Assembly: GCA_049609325.1 (NCBI GenBank)
Contig: JBMYYK010000006.1
Coordinates: 1-64,000 of the forward strand
Direction of reading: 5' to 3'
DNA length: 64,000 nucleotides
DNA from: GCA-2733415 sp049609325
Lineage (GTDB): Bacteria > Bacteroidota > Bacteroidia > Flavobacteriales > Flavobacteriaceae
The translations under genes were made by a program, and so were the position numbers. Positions 51,733 through 60,029 of the stretch are shown here, piece by piece. The notes under the pieces are model-generated. The model saw only the letters and a list, made by a program, of their open reading frames with translations, was not told where the DNA came from and did no database searches. How positions within the stretch are numbered: the stretch's first letter is position 1; each line of letters opens with the position of its first letter.

Positions 51733-52188
51733 TTATCGTTTAATTAGTTTCTCAAAACGAACCTTCATAATATCATGTTCGGTGAGCCAAGTTTTGGTTT
51801 TTAGAAATCCCACTTTTTGATATAATTGACATGCTGGAAAATTATCTTTACCAGTTTCTACAGTGAATAATTTTGAGTTGTAAGAATCAAAAACAAATGA
51901 GATTAATTTTTGAGCTATACCCTGCTTAAAATATTCAGGATGTACCACCAAACTTTGTATATGTGTAGAAGAATCATGGGGTTTTATTTCTGTTACTGCA
52001 ACTAATACATCGTTTATATAGTAACCATAAAATGAATTTAGACTAGTTAAAAATTCATGAGTTTGACGTTGTAAAGGAGGAAAGTTAGTGGTGTTTAAAA
52101 GCTCTGCCTCTACTGCATATGACACTTGAAATATATCATATATAGCCTTAGCTACATAGATATTGGTGTGATCAATACGCTGAATCAT
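51733..52188 (-). CDS. GNAT family N-acetyltransferase
   Basis: 151 residues with the GNAT acetyl-CoA fold: FYGYYINDVLVAVTEI, then the IQSLVVHPEYFKQGIAQKLISFVF motif A with its pyrophosphate loop, and ACQLYQKVGFLKTKTW motif B. The start is ATG 52188, overlapping the upstream stop as TAATG; a longer opening from 52242 would lie within that gene. Substrate unknown. Confidence 0.85.
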   Translation of the reverse strand: MIQRIDHTNIYVAKAIYDIFQVSYAVEAELLNTTNFPPLQRQTHEFLTSLNSFYGYYINDVLVAVTEIKPHDSSTHIQSLVVHPEYFKQGIAQKLISFVFDSYNSKLFTVETGKDNFPACQLYQKVGFLKTKTWLTEHDIMKVRFEKLIKR

Positions 52189-52640
52189 TAATTCAGTTTG
52201 CTTTCCGGAAATAGCATGTTGATGTGTTTTGGAGTTATCCATTTCATTTTAGAAGTTTCTCCTTTAGCGTTGGTTATAAGAGTTTCAACACTGTTAGATT
52301 TTCTTTTAAATGAAATTGTATTGCCTTCTAATGTGATACGTTTTTCATTAGTCTTATTTGCAATCATAGTTAACATGATGTCTCTAAATTGTTTTACAGT
52401 TTCTTTATTTCCAATAGCAAACGTTTTGATGTCGTTTTTATCAGTGTTTTTAAAATCTTTATATGAAACCGTATAAAAATCGCTATTAGTGTTTTTATTA
52501 AGTTGTCCGATAAGGTTTCCAAGAAGACTGATTTTAGAAATTTGAACAGTCTCTTTAACCTCTAGTTTAACTTCAGTAATTTGTGCTGTTGCGCTCATTG
52601 AACAAAAGAATAGTGCTATAAGTGTGATGATTTTTTTCAT
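52188..52640 (-). CDS. Small secreted protein, unknown
   Basis: 150 residues with a signal peptide ending at SATAQ. The mature part is alpha/beta with a basic C-terminal half (ITLEGNTISFKRKSNSVETLITNAKG). I recognise no family with confidence. It is coupled to the acetyltransferase gene by a one-base overlap, which says little about function. Confidence 0.55.
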   Translation of the reverse strand: MKKIITLIALFFCSMSATAQITEVKLEVKETVQISKISLLGNLIGQLNKNTNSDFYTVSYKDFKNTDKNDIKTFAIGNKETVKQFRDIMLTMIANKTNEKRITLEGNTISFKRKSNSVETLITNAKGETSKMKWITPKHINMLFPESKLN

Positions 52641-52805
52641 GGTATTTTGTTGTTGGTTATAAAACGTCTCTAAAATATTAAAAAATGTGGATAATTACTG
52701 AGTCAGTGTGAAAAAAGTAACGCTGTTTGCAGAAGACAGAATTGTTTAAAGATTAATTATTGTAATGTTAGCTCTATATAGTATCTTGCTAGAGATATTT
52801 ATTAT

Positions 52806-53639
52806 ATGGCAGAAGAAGAATCATATATAACACTACTCTTTATAGGGGCAATGACTATTGGCTTGGCACTATTTGTAGGTGTGCTGTTTTTAAAATTAAT
52901 CGACCTTTTGTATTTGAATGTGTTTAAACGCCCTGCATGGGTGCATTTTTACTTAAGGAAAAAGCAGTTAAATGATCAGCAGAAGTATGTGTTGCGGCAT
53001 AATTTCAAGTTCTATGAAAATCTTTCGTTGAAAAACAAAAAGCGATTCGAGCATCGTTTGGTGTGCTTTATGGAAGATAAAGAGTTTATTGCAAGAGAAG
53101 GCTTTCAATTTACAGAAGATAAAAAGTTGTTAATTTCTGCAACAGCAGTAATGCTGACTTTTGGTATGCGGAAATATTTATTACCAATTATAGCACGTAT
53201 TTTAGTATATCCTGAAGAGTTTTATTCTACTACAGACGACCGTTATCACAAAGGAGAATTTAATCCGAAATTAAAAACACTTGTATTATCATGGAAAGAC
53301 TTTGAAGAAGGATTTAGAATTGATGATGATAATTTAAATTTAGGAATTCATGAATTTACTCATGCCATACATTTTAATAGTATGCAAAGAGGTGATACGG
53401 CTTCAGTGGTGTTTTCAGATGGGTTTTCTGAATTGATAAGTTTATTGCGAAGTGACTTGAGTAATGGTAAACTCCAGAATTCAGGATTTATTAGAGAATA
53501 TGCTTTTACCAATGAGTTTGAATTTTTGGCAGTTGTTGTGGAGAATTTTATAGAGTCGCCAAAAGAGTTTAAGCGTCAGTTTCCTAAACTGTATAAAAAA
53601 ATCCAGCAAATGTTTAATTTTAGATTTGCTGGATATTAA
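52806..53639 (+). CDS. M90-type zinc peptidase (MtfA-like), membrane anchored
   Basis: An N-terminal membrane helix (about 8-35) followed by a cytosolic peptidase domain. The zinc motif is HEFTHAIH (HExxH, about residue 188), with a downstream Glu in NEFEFLAVVVENFIESP supplying the third ligand. F-x-E-D-K-E-F and the LVYPEEFYSTT segment match the MtfA/DUF980 family. 277 residues. In E. coli MtfA regulates the glucose PTS repressor Mlc, which is not expected here. Confidence 0.85.
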   Translation: MAEEESYITLLFIGAMTIGLALFVGVLFLKLIDLLYLNVFKRPAWVHFYLRKKQLNDQQKYVLRHNFKFYENLSLKNKKRFEHRLVCFMEDKEFIAREGFQFTEDKKLLISATAVMLTFGMRKYLLPIIARILVYPEEFYSTTDDRYHKGEFNPKLKTLVLSWKDFEEGFRIDDDNLNLGIHEFTHAIHFNSMQRGDTASVVFSDGFSELISLLRSDLSNGKLQNSGFIREYAFTNEFEFLAVVVENFIESPKEFKRQFPKLYKKIQQMFNFRFAGY

Positions 53640-53657
53640 TACAGAAACAAATTCGTA

Positions 53658-54320
53658 TTAAGAATTTGCCAATTGTTTTAAGTTTTTAATCGTACTTTTT
53701 TGGTCTTCAGATTTGAATACAAAACTTCCGGCCACTAAAACATCAGCACCAGCTTCTACAAGTTGTTTCGCGTTTTGGTCAGTTACACCACCGTCAATTT
53801 CAATTTTTGTAGAAGCTCCTTTGCGTGTAATTAAAGCTTTCAACTGTTTTACTTTATTATAAGTGTTTTCAATAAATGATTGTCCACCAAATCCTGGGTT
53901 TACACTCATGATACAAACCAAATCAATGTCATTAATGGTGTCTTCTAAAACATTAATATTCGTATGAGGGTTTAGGGCAACACCGGCTTGCATTCCAGCG
54001 CTCTTAATGGCTTGTAAAGTTCTGTGTAAATGCGTGCAAGCTTCATAATGTACAGTGAGTACATCAGTGCCTAAATCAGCAAATGTCTGAATGTATCTGT
54101 CAGGATCAACAATCATTAAATGCGTGTCGATTGTTTTGTTAGCGTGTTTTGAAATGGCTTGTAGCACAGGCATCCCAAAAGAGATGTTTGGTACAAATAC
54201 ACCATCCATAATATCAATGTGAAACCAATCTGCATCACTTTGATTGATCATTTCTACATCGCGCTGTAAATTTCCGAAATCTGCAGCTAATACTGAAGGT
54301 GCTATTAATTTTGAATTCAT
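53658..54320 (-). CDS. rpe: Ribulose-phosphate 3-epimerase
   Basis: Interconverts ribulose-5-phosphate and xylulose-5-phosphate in the pentose phosphate pathway. APSVLAADFGNLQRDVE start, FHIDIMDGVFVPNISFG with metal ligands, IDTHLMI, SVNPGFGGQSF and EIDGGV are all present. 220 residues. Confidence 0.96.
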   Translation of the reverse strand: MNSKLIAPSVLAADFGNLQRDVEMINQSDADWFHIDIMDGVFVPNISFGMPVLQAISKHANKTIDTHLMIVDPDRYIQTFADLGTDVLTVHYEACTHLHRTLQAIKSAGMQAGVALNPHTNINVLEDTINDIDLVCIMSVNPGFGGQSFIENTYNKVKQLKALITRKGASTKIEIDGGVTDQNAKQLVEAGADVLVAGSFVFKSEDQKSTIKNLKQLANS

Positions 54321-54341
54321 GTTGTGTGTTGTTTAGTGTTG

Positions 54342-54349
54342 CAAATGTA
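54342..54349 (-). promoter_or_regulatory. rpe -7 element (TACATTTG)
   Basis: Perfect TAnnTTTG on the minus strand, 22 bases from the rpe ATG. No TTG at the usual spacing. Confidence 0.5.
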
Positions 54350-54366
54350 CGTGTTTTAAACAAAAA

Positions 54367-54391
54367 AAACTCCGGTAATCAGCCGGAGTTT
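54367..54391 (-). terminator. rpoD terminator
   Basis: AAACTCCGG/CCGGAGTTT stem with 7-base loop; on the minus strand it runs into a T8-T9 tract. It lies about 80 bases past the rpoD stop and separates it from rpe. Confidence 0.85.
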
Positions 54392-54469
54392 CATCATCAA
54401 TCAAAAAACGAACAGTCTGTTATTGGCTTGCGCCTCTATACTAATACTGTCGTTACCGTTATTAGGAGA

Positions 54470-55333
54470 TTAGCCTAAATAGGTTTTTAATATTTTACTT
54501 CTTGATGTGTGTTTTAAACGTCTAATAGCTTTTTCTTTAATCTGACGTACACGCTCTCTTGTTAAGTCAAACGTTTCTCCAATTTCTTCAAGAGTCATAG
54601 GGTGTTGGTCACCTAAACCAAAATATAAACTTATAACATCAGCTTCACGTGGTGTTAAAGTTTGTAGTGCTCTTGTGATTTCTGTTCGTAGTGATTCGTG
54701 TAATAGCGTTCTATCTGGATTTGGTGATTCTCCAGAACGTAAAACATCATATAAGTTTGAATCTTCACCTTCAACTAAAGGTGCGTCCATAGAGACATGA
54801 CGACCAGAATTTTTCATTGATTCCTTAACGTCATTAATAGTCATATCTAATTCCTTAGCAATCTCTTCAGCAGAAGGAATACGTTCATGCGCTTGCTCTA
54901 AAAAGGCATAGGTTTTATTAATTTTATTAATAGACCCAATTTTATTTAAAGGTAAACGTACAATTCTAGATTGTTCAGCTAAAGCTTGTAGAATTGATTG
55001 ACGAATCCACCAAACAGCGTATGAAATGAATTTGAATCCACGAGTTTCATCAAAACGTTGTGCGGCTTTTATGAGTCCTAAATTACCTTCGTTAATTAAA
55101 TCTGGTAAGGTTAATCCTTGATTTTGGTATTGTTTTGCTACAGATACAACAAAACGTAAGTTGGCTTTAGTTAATTTTTCTAATGCCACTTGATCACCAG
55201 CTTTTATGCGTTGTGCTAATTCAACTTCTTCATCAGCAGTTATTAAATCAACTTTACCTATTTCTTGTAAGTATTTATCTAAAGATGCGGTTTCTCTGTT
55301 GGTAACCTGCTTGGTGATTTTAAGTTGTCTCAT
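54470..55333 (-). CDS. rpoD: RNA polymerase primary sigma factor (short, Bacteroidota type)
   Basis: 287 residues: region 1.2 (SLDKYLQEIGKVDLIT), region 2 (LVSxAK-like RFVVSVAKQYQNQGLTLPDLINEGNLGL and the core FISYAVWWIRQSI), region 3, and region 4 with MTLEEIGETFDLTRERVRQIKEKAI. Region 1.1 is absent, as in the primary sigma of this phylum, which recognises TTG/TAnnTTTG promoters instead of TTGACA/TATAAT. The promoters called in this window follow that rule. Confidence 0.94.
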   Translation of the reverse strand: MRQLKITKQVTNRETASLDKYLQEIGKVDLITADEEVELAQRIKAGDQVALEKLTKANLRFVVSVAKQYQNQGLTLPDLINEGNLGLIKAAQRFDETRGFKFISYAVWWIRQSILQALAEQSRIVRLPLNKIGSINKINKTYAFLEQAHERIPSAEEIAKELDMTINDVKESMKNSGRHVSMDAPLVEGEDSNLYDVLRSGESPNPDRTLLHESLRTEITRALQTLTPREADVISLYFGLGDQHPMTLEEIGETFDLTRERVRQIKEKAIRRLKHTSRSKILKTYLG

Positions 55334-55480
55334 AGAATGTCCTCCTGATTTTTATTAATGTTATTGTGCCTACGCAATTAGTTATACGTTATAATTGTAG
55401 TTTTTGTTACAATATTTTGAATAAAAAAAACATTTAATGTATAATGTGTTGTTAGTTAAGTGTATATGGTGTGTAAAAAT

Positions 55481-55507
55481 AAAACCTCATAGGCTATATG
55501 AGGTTTT
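55481..55507. terminator. Terminator of the lipoprotein gene
   Basis: AAAACCTCAT/ATGAGGTTTT 10-bp stem with a 7-base loop, with A/T tracts on both sides, directly after the stop codon at 55513. Confidence 0.75.
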
Positions 55508-55512
55508 TTAAT

Positions 55513-56334
55513 TTAAAGTTCAATATGTACAATTGCACCATTTGAGAATTGTAGTGTGGCGTTATTGTCACATGTGCCCTCGCCGTAATCTCCTGTAAAA
55601 AGTAAACCGTTATAATTAAAATCTATTACACCGCTTACAAAATACCAGCATGTCAATTCGCGTCTTAAGTCAGAAATGATGTTAGCGCTGTATGTGTTAC
55701 CATTATCAAAGGTTGTGCTCCAATTTCCTGATACCAAAAATACATCATCAGTCCAGTCTAATAAACTGTCGCTTCCTTCAATCCATTCTCTTAAAATTGT
55801 ACCAGTGCGTTCACCAACTAAACCACTAGGCCATGTGAGTGTTAAGTCGACATGTATTGTTGATTGTGGATTACCATTTGTATTTGATCTGATATGGTCA
55901 ATAAGGTCACTTCCTTCAACCTCAATGGAGTTAAATGTGAAATCAATTAATGTGTATGTAATTACTTTAGTGTCTGCTAAGATATCTCCAGTATAGGTAT
56001 AACGTATTTTTCCAGTTATGGCATTACCATTTGGCATAACACAGGCAGTGCTTCCAAAATCAAACTCTACTGTGTGGTCGGTGCCATTAGAAGTGTAAGT
56101 TCTGGTAACACAATCTGGTAAGTACGGGTTATTACTTGTAGTTCTTCTGTTTTCAGCATCTTCTTCATAATCTTTGGTGACTATGGAGTTGATTTCTTCA
56201 GCAATTTTATTGGCTTCTTCTGATTTTGAAAATTCTTGTGGATTGTAATCTCCAGCAGTTGGTAGTATTGTATTGTCATTATTACAACTTGTAAATATGA
56301 TAATTACGGCAAATATTAGACTTATCTTTTTCAT
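55513..56334 (-). CDS. Lipoprotein, unknown
   Basis: 273 residues starting at ATG 56334 (MKKISLIFA); an opening 11 codons upstream would spoil the signal peptide. The lipobox is FTSC, followed by Asn-Asn-Asp. The mature protein is rich in Thr, Asn and beta strands (VTRTYTSNGTDHTVEFDFG). I recognise no domain. Cell-surface or periplasmic location is inferred from the lipobox. Single-gene unit. Confidence 0.65.
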   Translation of the reverse strand: MKKISLIFAVIIIFTSCNNDNTILPTAGDYNPQEFSKSEEANKIAEEINSIVTKDYEEDAENRRTTSNNPYLPDCVTRTYTSNGTDHTVEFDFGSTACVMPNGNAITGKIRYTYTGDILADTKVITYTLIDFTFNSIEVEGSDLIDHIRSNTNGNPQSTIHVDLTLTWPSGLVGERTGTILREWIEGSDSLLDWTDDVFLVSGNWSTTFDNGNTYSANIISDLRRELTCWYFVSGVIDFNYNGLLFTGDYGEGTCDNNATLQFSNGAIVHIEL

Positions 56335-56410
56335 GATTCTAAGGTTTTGAGAGTTTATCTTGCTCATACTCTATTATATAGGGTTAAGGTACAGTTTTTT
56401 TTGTGTATAA

Positions 56411-56440
56411 AAAAAGCGCCTCGAATTTTCGAGGCGCTTT
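56411..56440 (-). terminator. pnp terminator
   Basis: AAAGCGCCTCG/CGAGGCGCTTT stem with a 6-base loop, 24 bases past the pnp stop; the minus strand then reads T7. Confidence 0.88.
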
Positions 56441-56463
56441 AAAGAATTATATTGATAAAAAAA

Positions 56464-58620
56464 CTAAGCTTCTTTTTTAGCAGCTGGTTTTTTATTTTCT
56501 CTCGGAGGTCTAGGTAATAATGCTTTTTTAGACACCTTTTCTTTTCTAGTTTTTGGGTCTCTACCAAAGTATTTTACATCAAATACATCTCCCATGTTTA
56601 CAACATCAGATACATTTTCTGTACGTGACCATGCAAGTTCACTCACGTGTAATAATACTTCATTACCTGGGGCTTCAACGTATTCTACTACTGCACCAAA
56701 ATCAAGCATTTTAACAACTTTTACTTCATAAACGCTACCTACTTGAGGTTTGAAAGTGATAGAGTCAATTTTTGCTAATACAGCATCAATACCTTCTTGT
56801 CCTGTTCCTAAAATTTCAACAATACCTTCTTCGGTAACAGGGTCTTCGTTAATGACAATAGTTGTATTAGTTTCTTTTTGTAATTCTTGAATTACTTTTC
56901 CGCCAGGTCCAATTAATGCGCCAATATATTCATTAGCAATTGTTCTGGTAACCATTTTAGGTGCGTGAGATTTCACATCATCAGCTGGAGCAGCAATCGT
57001 ATCAGTTAATTTACTTAAGATGTGTAAACGTCCGTCACGAGCTTGTTTTAGTGCGTTCACTAAAATTTCGTATGATAAGCCTTTTACTTTGATATCCATT
57101 TGACAAGCAGTAATACCGTCAGCCGTTCCAGTAACTTTAAAGTCCATGTCTCCTAAGTGATCCTCATCTCCTAAGATATCTGATAATACGGCATAACGAT
57201 CACCATCTGAGATTAATCCCATTGCAATACCAGATACAGGTTTTTTCATTTTTACTCCGGCGTCCATAATTGCCATTGTACCCGCACAAACTGTAGCCAT
57301 AGATGAAGAACCGTTAGATTCTAATACTTCAGATACAACTCTTACAGTGTACGGACAGTCATCAGGAATCATACCTTTTAAGGCACGTTGCGCTAAGTTA
57401 CCATGTCCTACTTCTCTACGAGATGTACCTCTTAAAGGTCTTGCTTCACCAGTACAGAAAGGAGGGAAGTTGTAGTGTAAATAGAATGTTTCTTCGCCTT
57501 GGTGTGTTGGCATATCTATTTGGTTAGCTTCTCTTGAAGTTCCTAAAGTTACTGTAGCTAAAGCTTGAGTTTCTCCACGAGTAAATATTGATGATCCGTG
57601 AGTTGAAGGTAAGTAATCAACCTCACACCATATTGGTCTGATGTCAGTAGTTTTACGTCCGTCTAAACGTAATCCTTCAGCTAATGTTAATTCTCTTACA
57701 GCAGTTTTTTGTGCTTTGTTGAAATATTTTCCAACTAAATCTCCATACTCTTCTAATTCTTCTTCAGTAAATGAAGCGATAATGTCTTCTTTAACTTCAG
57801 CGAATGCTGTAGAACGTTCTGTTTTAGAGGTTCCTTTTTTAGCAATGGCGTAACATTTGTCGTATGCTAATGCATGTATTTTTTCAGCAAGCTCTTCATT
57901 TGAAGCTTCAGGAGCATATTCACGAGTTTCTTTTTTACCGAAAGCTTCAGCTAAACGGACTTGAGCAGCACATTGCACTTTAATTGCTTCATGAGCAAAT
58001 TTAATTGCATCTGCCATTTCTTCTTCAGAAATCTCGTCCATTTCCCCTTCAACCATCATTACAGAATCTGCAGATGCACCAATCATCATATCAATATCAG
58101 ATTCTGCTAATTGAGTTCTGTTTGGGTTGATGATAAACTCTCCGTTAACTCTTGCTACACGCGCTTCAGAGATTGGTGTTTCAAAAGGAATATCAGAAAG
58201 TTGTATAACTGTAGATGCAGCTAAACCAGCTAATGCATCAGGCATTACATCATCATCATGAGACATTAACTGAATCATAACTTGAGTTTCTGCGTGATAA
58301 TCTTTAGGGAATAACGGGCGTAACACACGGTCTACTAAACGCATAGTTAATACTTCACCGTCACTAGGTCTTGCTTCTCTTTTGAAGAATCCGCCTGGGT
58401 AACGTCCTGCTGCAGCAAATTTTTCTCTATAATCAACTGTTAATGGTAAAAAGTCAACATCACTTTGTTTGTAGTTTGATACTACTGTACACAATAGCAT
58501 TGCTTTTCCCATTTGTACAACAACCGATCCGTGCGCTTGTTTTGCTAATTTACCAGTTTCGATTGAGATTTCTCTCCCGTCACCTAGGTCAATGACCTCT
58601 CTAAAAACTTTTGGAATCAT
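56464..58620 (-). CDS. pnp: Polyribonucleotide nucleotidyltransferase
   Basis: 3'-5' phosphorolytic exoribonuclease of the RNA degradation machinery. Two RNase PH domains (FAAAGRYPGGFFKREARPSDGE in the first; LRGTSRREVGHGNLAQRAL and SNGSSSMATVC in the second), a KH domain (GALIGPGGKVIQELQ, about residue 555) and an S1 domain (VGSVYEVKVVKMLDFGAVVEY), then a Lys-rich tail. 718 residues. Encoded after rpsO, a conserved arrangement. Confidence 0.97.
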   Translation of the reverse strand: MIPKVFREVIDLGDGREISIETGKLAKQAHGSVVVQMGKAMLLCTVVSNYKQSDVDFLPLTVDYREKFAAAGRYPGGFFKREARPSDGEVLTMRLVDRVLRPLFPKDYHAETQVMIQLMSHDDDVMPDALAGLAASTVIQLSDIPFETPISEARVARVNGEFIINPNRTQLAESDIDMMIGASADSVMMVEGEMDEISEEEMADAIKFAHEAIKVQCAAQVRLAEAFGKKETREYAPEASNEELAEKIHALAYDKCYAIAKKGTSKTERSTAFAEVKEDIIASFTEEELEEYGDLVGKYFNKAQKTAVRELTLAEGLRLDGRKTTDIRPIWCEVDYLPSTHGSSIFTRGETQALATVTLGTSREANQIDMPTHQGEETFYLHYNFPPFCTGEARPLRGTSRREVGHGNLAQRALKGMIPDDCPYTVRVVSEVLESNGSSSMATVCAGTMAIMDAGVKMKKPVSGIAMGLISDGDRYAVLSDILGDEDHLGDMDFKVTGTADGITACQMDIKVKGLSYEILVNALKQARDGRLHILSKLTDTIAAPADDVKSHAPKMVTRTIANEYIGALIGPGGKVIQELQKETNTTIVINEDPVTEEGIVEILGTGQEGIDAVLAKIDSITFKPQVGSVYEVKVVKMLDFGAVVEYVEAPGNEVLLHVSELAWSRTENVSDVVNMGDVFDVKYFGRDPKTRKEKVSKKALLPRPPRENKKPAAKKEA

Positions 58621-58713
58621 AATTTTTTTAAGTCTTAATTAAACATTGGTTGTTGTGTCGTTGTAGTTGTTAGCCAATGAAAAACTATAATTTTCGCTTC
58701 TTCGTTTTGTATG

Positions 58714-58740
58714 TAAATCTAAATTAGTGGTTTAGATTTA
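58714..58740 (-). promoter_or_regulatory. Hairpin in the pnp leader region
   Basis: TAAATCTAAA and TTTAGATTTA form a perfect 10-bp stem with a 7-base loop, 4 bases downstream (on the minus strand) of the rpsO terminator and about 95 bases before pnp. In E. coli, PNPase represses its own mRNA through a leader hairpin; whether this hairpin does so is unknown. Confidence 0.4.
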
Positions 58741-58744
58741 AAAG

Positions 58745-58774
58745 AAAAAGAGAGGCGTAAAGCCTCTCTTTTTT
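58745..58774 (-). terminator. rpsO terminator/attenuating hairpin
   Basis: AAAAAGAGAGGC/GCCTCTCTTTTT 12-bp stem with a GTAAA loop, beginning 3 bases after the rpsO stop. It probably ends most rpsO transcripts, with partial read-through into pnp. Confidence 0.85.
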
Positions 58775-58776
58775 GA

Positions 58777-59046
58777 TTATTTTCTTAATCCTAATTCTTT
58801 AACTATTGCACGATATCTTAAGATATCTTTCTTCGTTAAGTAGTCAAGTAAAGCTCTTCTTTTACCTACTAATTTTACTAATGAACGCTCAGTGTTATAA
58901 TCTTTACGATTCTTTTTTAAGTGTTCAGTTAAGTGGTTAATTCTTTCTGTGAATAATGCAATTTGCCCTTCAGCAGATCCAGTGTTTTTGGCGTCACCTC
59001 CGTGCTTTGCAAAAAGTTCAGCTTTAGCTTCTTTAGTTAAATACAT
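58777..59046 (-). CDS. rpsO: 30S ribosomal protein S15
   Basis: 89 residues, the standard length. Core motif GSAEGQIALFTERINHLTEHLKKNRKD and LVGKRRALLDYL bind the 16S rRNA central domain. Start MYLTKEAKAELF. Its promoter is at 59103-59132 and pnp lies downstream. Confidence 0.97.
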   Translation of the reverse strand: MYLTKEAKAELFAKHGGDAKNTGSAEGQIALFTERINHLTEHLKKNRKDYNTERSLVKLVGKRRALLDYLTKKDILRYRAIVKELGLRK

Positions 59047-59102
59047 GCTAATATTTATTTAAATGATTGTTATGTAATAGATATGTGTTTCATATCAAGC
59101 TG

Positions 59103-59132
59103 CAAATATAGAATATAAATGCGGATTAACAA
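59103..59132 (-). promoter_or_regulatory. rpsO promoter (TTG-N19-TATATTTG)
   Basis: TTG (59130-59132) and TATATTTG (59103-59110) on the minus strand with a 19-base spacer: a full consensus match. Predicted start near 59098, leader about 50 bases. Confidence 0.7.
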
Positions 59133-59137
59133 TGGTT

Positions 59138-59995
59138 TTATTTACGAACTTTATTGTTGCCGATTAAATCTAAATATAGATTAAGTTTATCTTTCAATTC
59201 TGCTCGAGGTGTTATAAAATCTAAGAAACCATGTTCCTGAACAAACTCTGCTGTTTGAAAACCTTCAGGAAGTTCTTTTCCTGTAGTGTCTTTAACAACC
59301 CTTGGTCCTGCAAAACCAATAAGTGCTCCAGGTTCAGAGATATTGATGTCACCCAACATTGCAAATGATGCTGTTGTTCCTCCAGTGGTTGGATCTGTAC
59401 ATAATGAGATGTACGGAATTTTAGCTTCAGCTAATTGCGCTAATTTGGCAGATGTTTTAGCCAATTGCATTAATGATAATGCGGCTTCCATCATACGGGC
59501 TCCTCCTGATTTTGAAATCATCAAAAACGGGATATTGTTTTTTAGAGAGTGATCTGCTGCACGAGCTATTTTTTCACCAACTACAGATCCCATTGAGCCA
59601 CCAATAAAAGAGAAGTCCATACAAGCTACAACCAAATCTTTTCCTTTAGATTTTCCTACTGCAGTTCTAACGGCATCTTTTAAATTAGTTTTCTTTTTCG
59701 CATCTTTTAAACGATCAGAATACTTTTTTTTGTCTTCAAACTTTAAAGGATCTTTAGAAGTTAAGTTTTCGTTTAATTCTGTAAAAGTGTTGTCATCAAA
59801 AAGAATTTCAAAATATTCATTACTTCCAACTCTTACATGATATCCGTCTTCTGGACTTACATAAAAGTTATTTGCTAATTCTTCTGCGTCAACAATTTTT
59901 CCTGTTGGCGATTTATACCACAACCCTTTTGGTGTGTCTTTCTTTTCCTCAGTTGAGGTTTGAATTCCTTTTTCTTTTCTTTTAAACCAAGCCAT
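59138..59995 (-). CDS. accD: Acetyl-CoA carboxylase carboxyltransferase beta subunit, without zinc ligands
   Basis: Forms malonyl-CoA with AccA. The crotonase-fold body is normal: DFSFIGGSMGSVVGEKI, SKSGGARMMEA, LCTDPTTGGTTASFAMLGD, GALIGFAGPRV. At the N-terminus the four-Cys zinc ribbon of E. coli AccD is replaced: residues 29, 32, 47 and 50 read Ser, Gly, Ser, Asp, although flanking residues (GLWYK, EEL, GYHVRV) still align. 285 residues. It follows fbaA with a 34-base gap. Confidence 0.95.
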   Translation of the reverse strand: MAWFKRKEKGIQTSTEEKKDTPKGLWYKSPTGKIVDAEELANNFYVSPEDGYHVRVGSNEYFEILFDDNTFTELNENLTSKDPLKFEDKKKYSDRLKDAKKKTNLKDAVRTAVGKSKGKDLVVACMDFSFIGGSMGSVVGEKIARAADHSLKNNIPFLMISKSGGARMMEAALSLMQLAKTSAKLAQLAEAKIPYISLCTDPTTGGTTASFAMLGDINISEPGALIGFAGPRVVKDTTGKELPEGFQTAEFVQEHGFLDFITPRAELKDKLNLYLDLIGNNKVRK

Positions 59996-60029
59996 AATTT
60001 TTAGTGCTAAGGTAAACTGTAGTTACAGT

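Noticed and set aside
52189..52242. Longer start for the GNAT gene
   Set aside because: It would overlap the upstream gene by 55 bases; ATG 52188 forms a TAATG junction.
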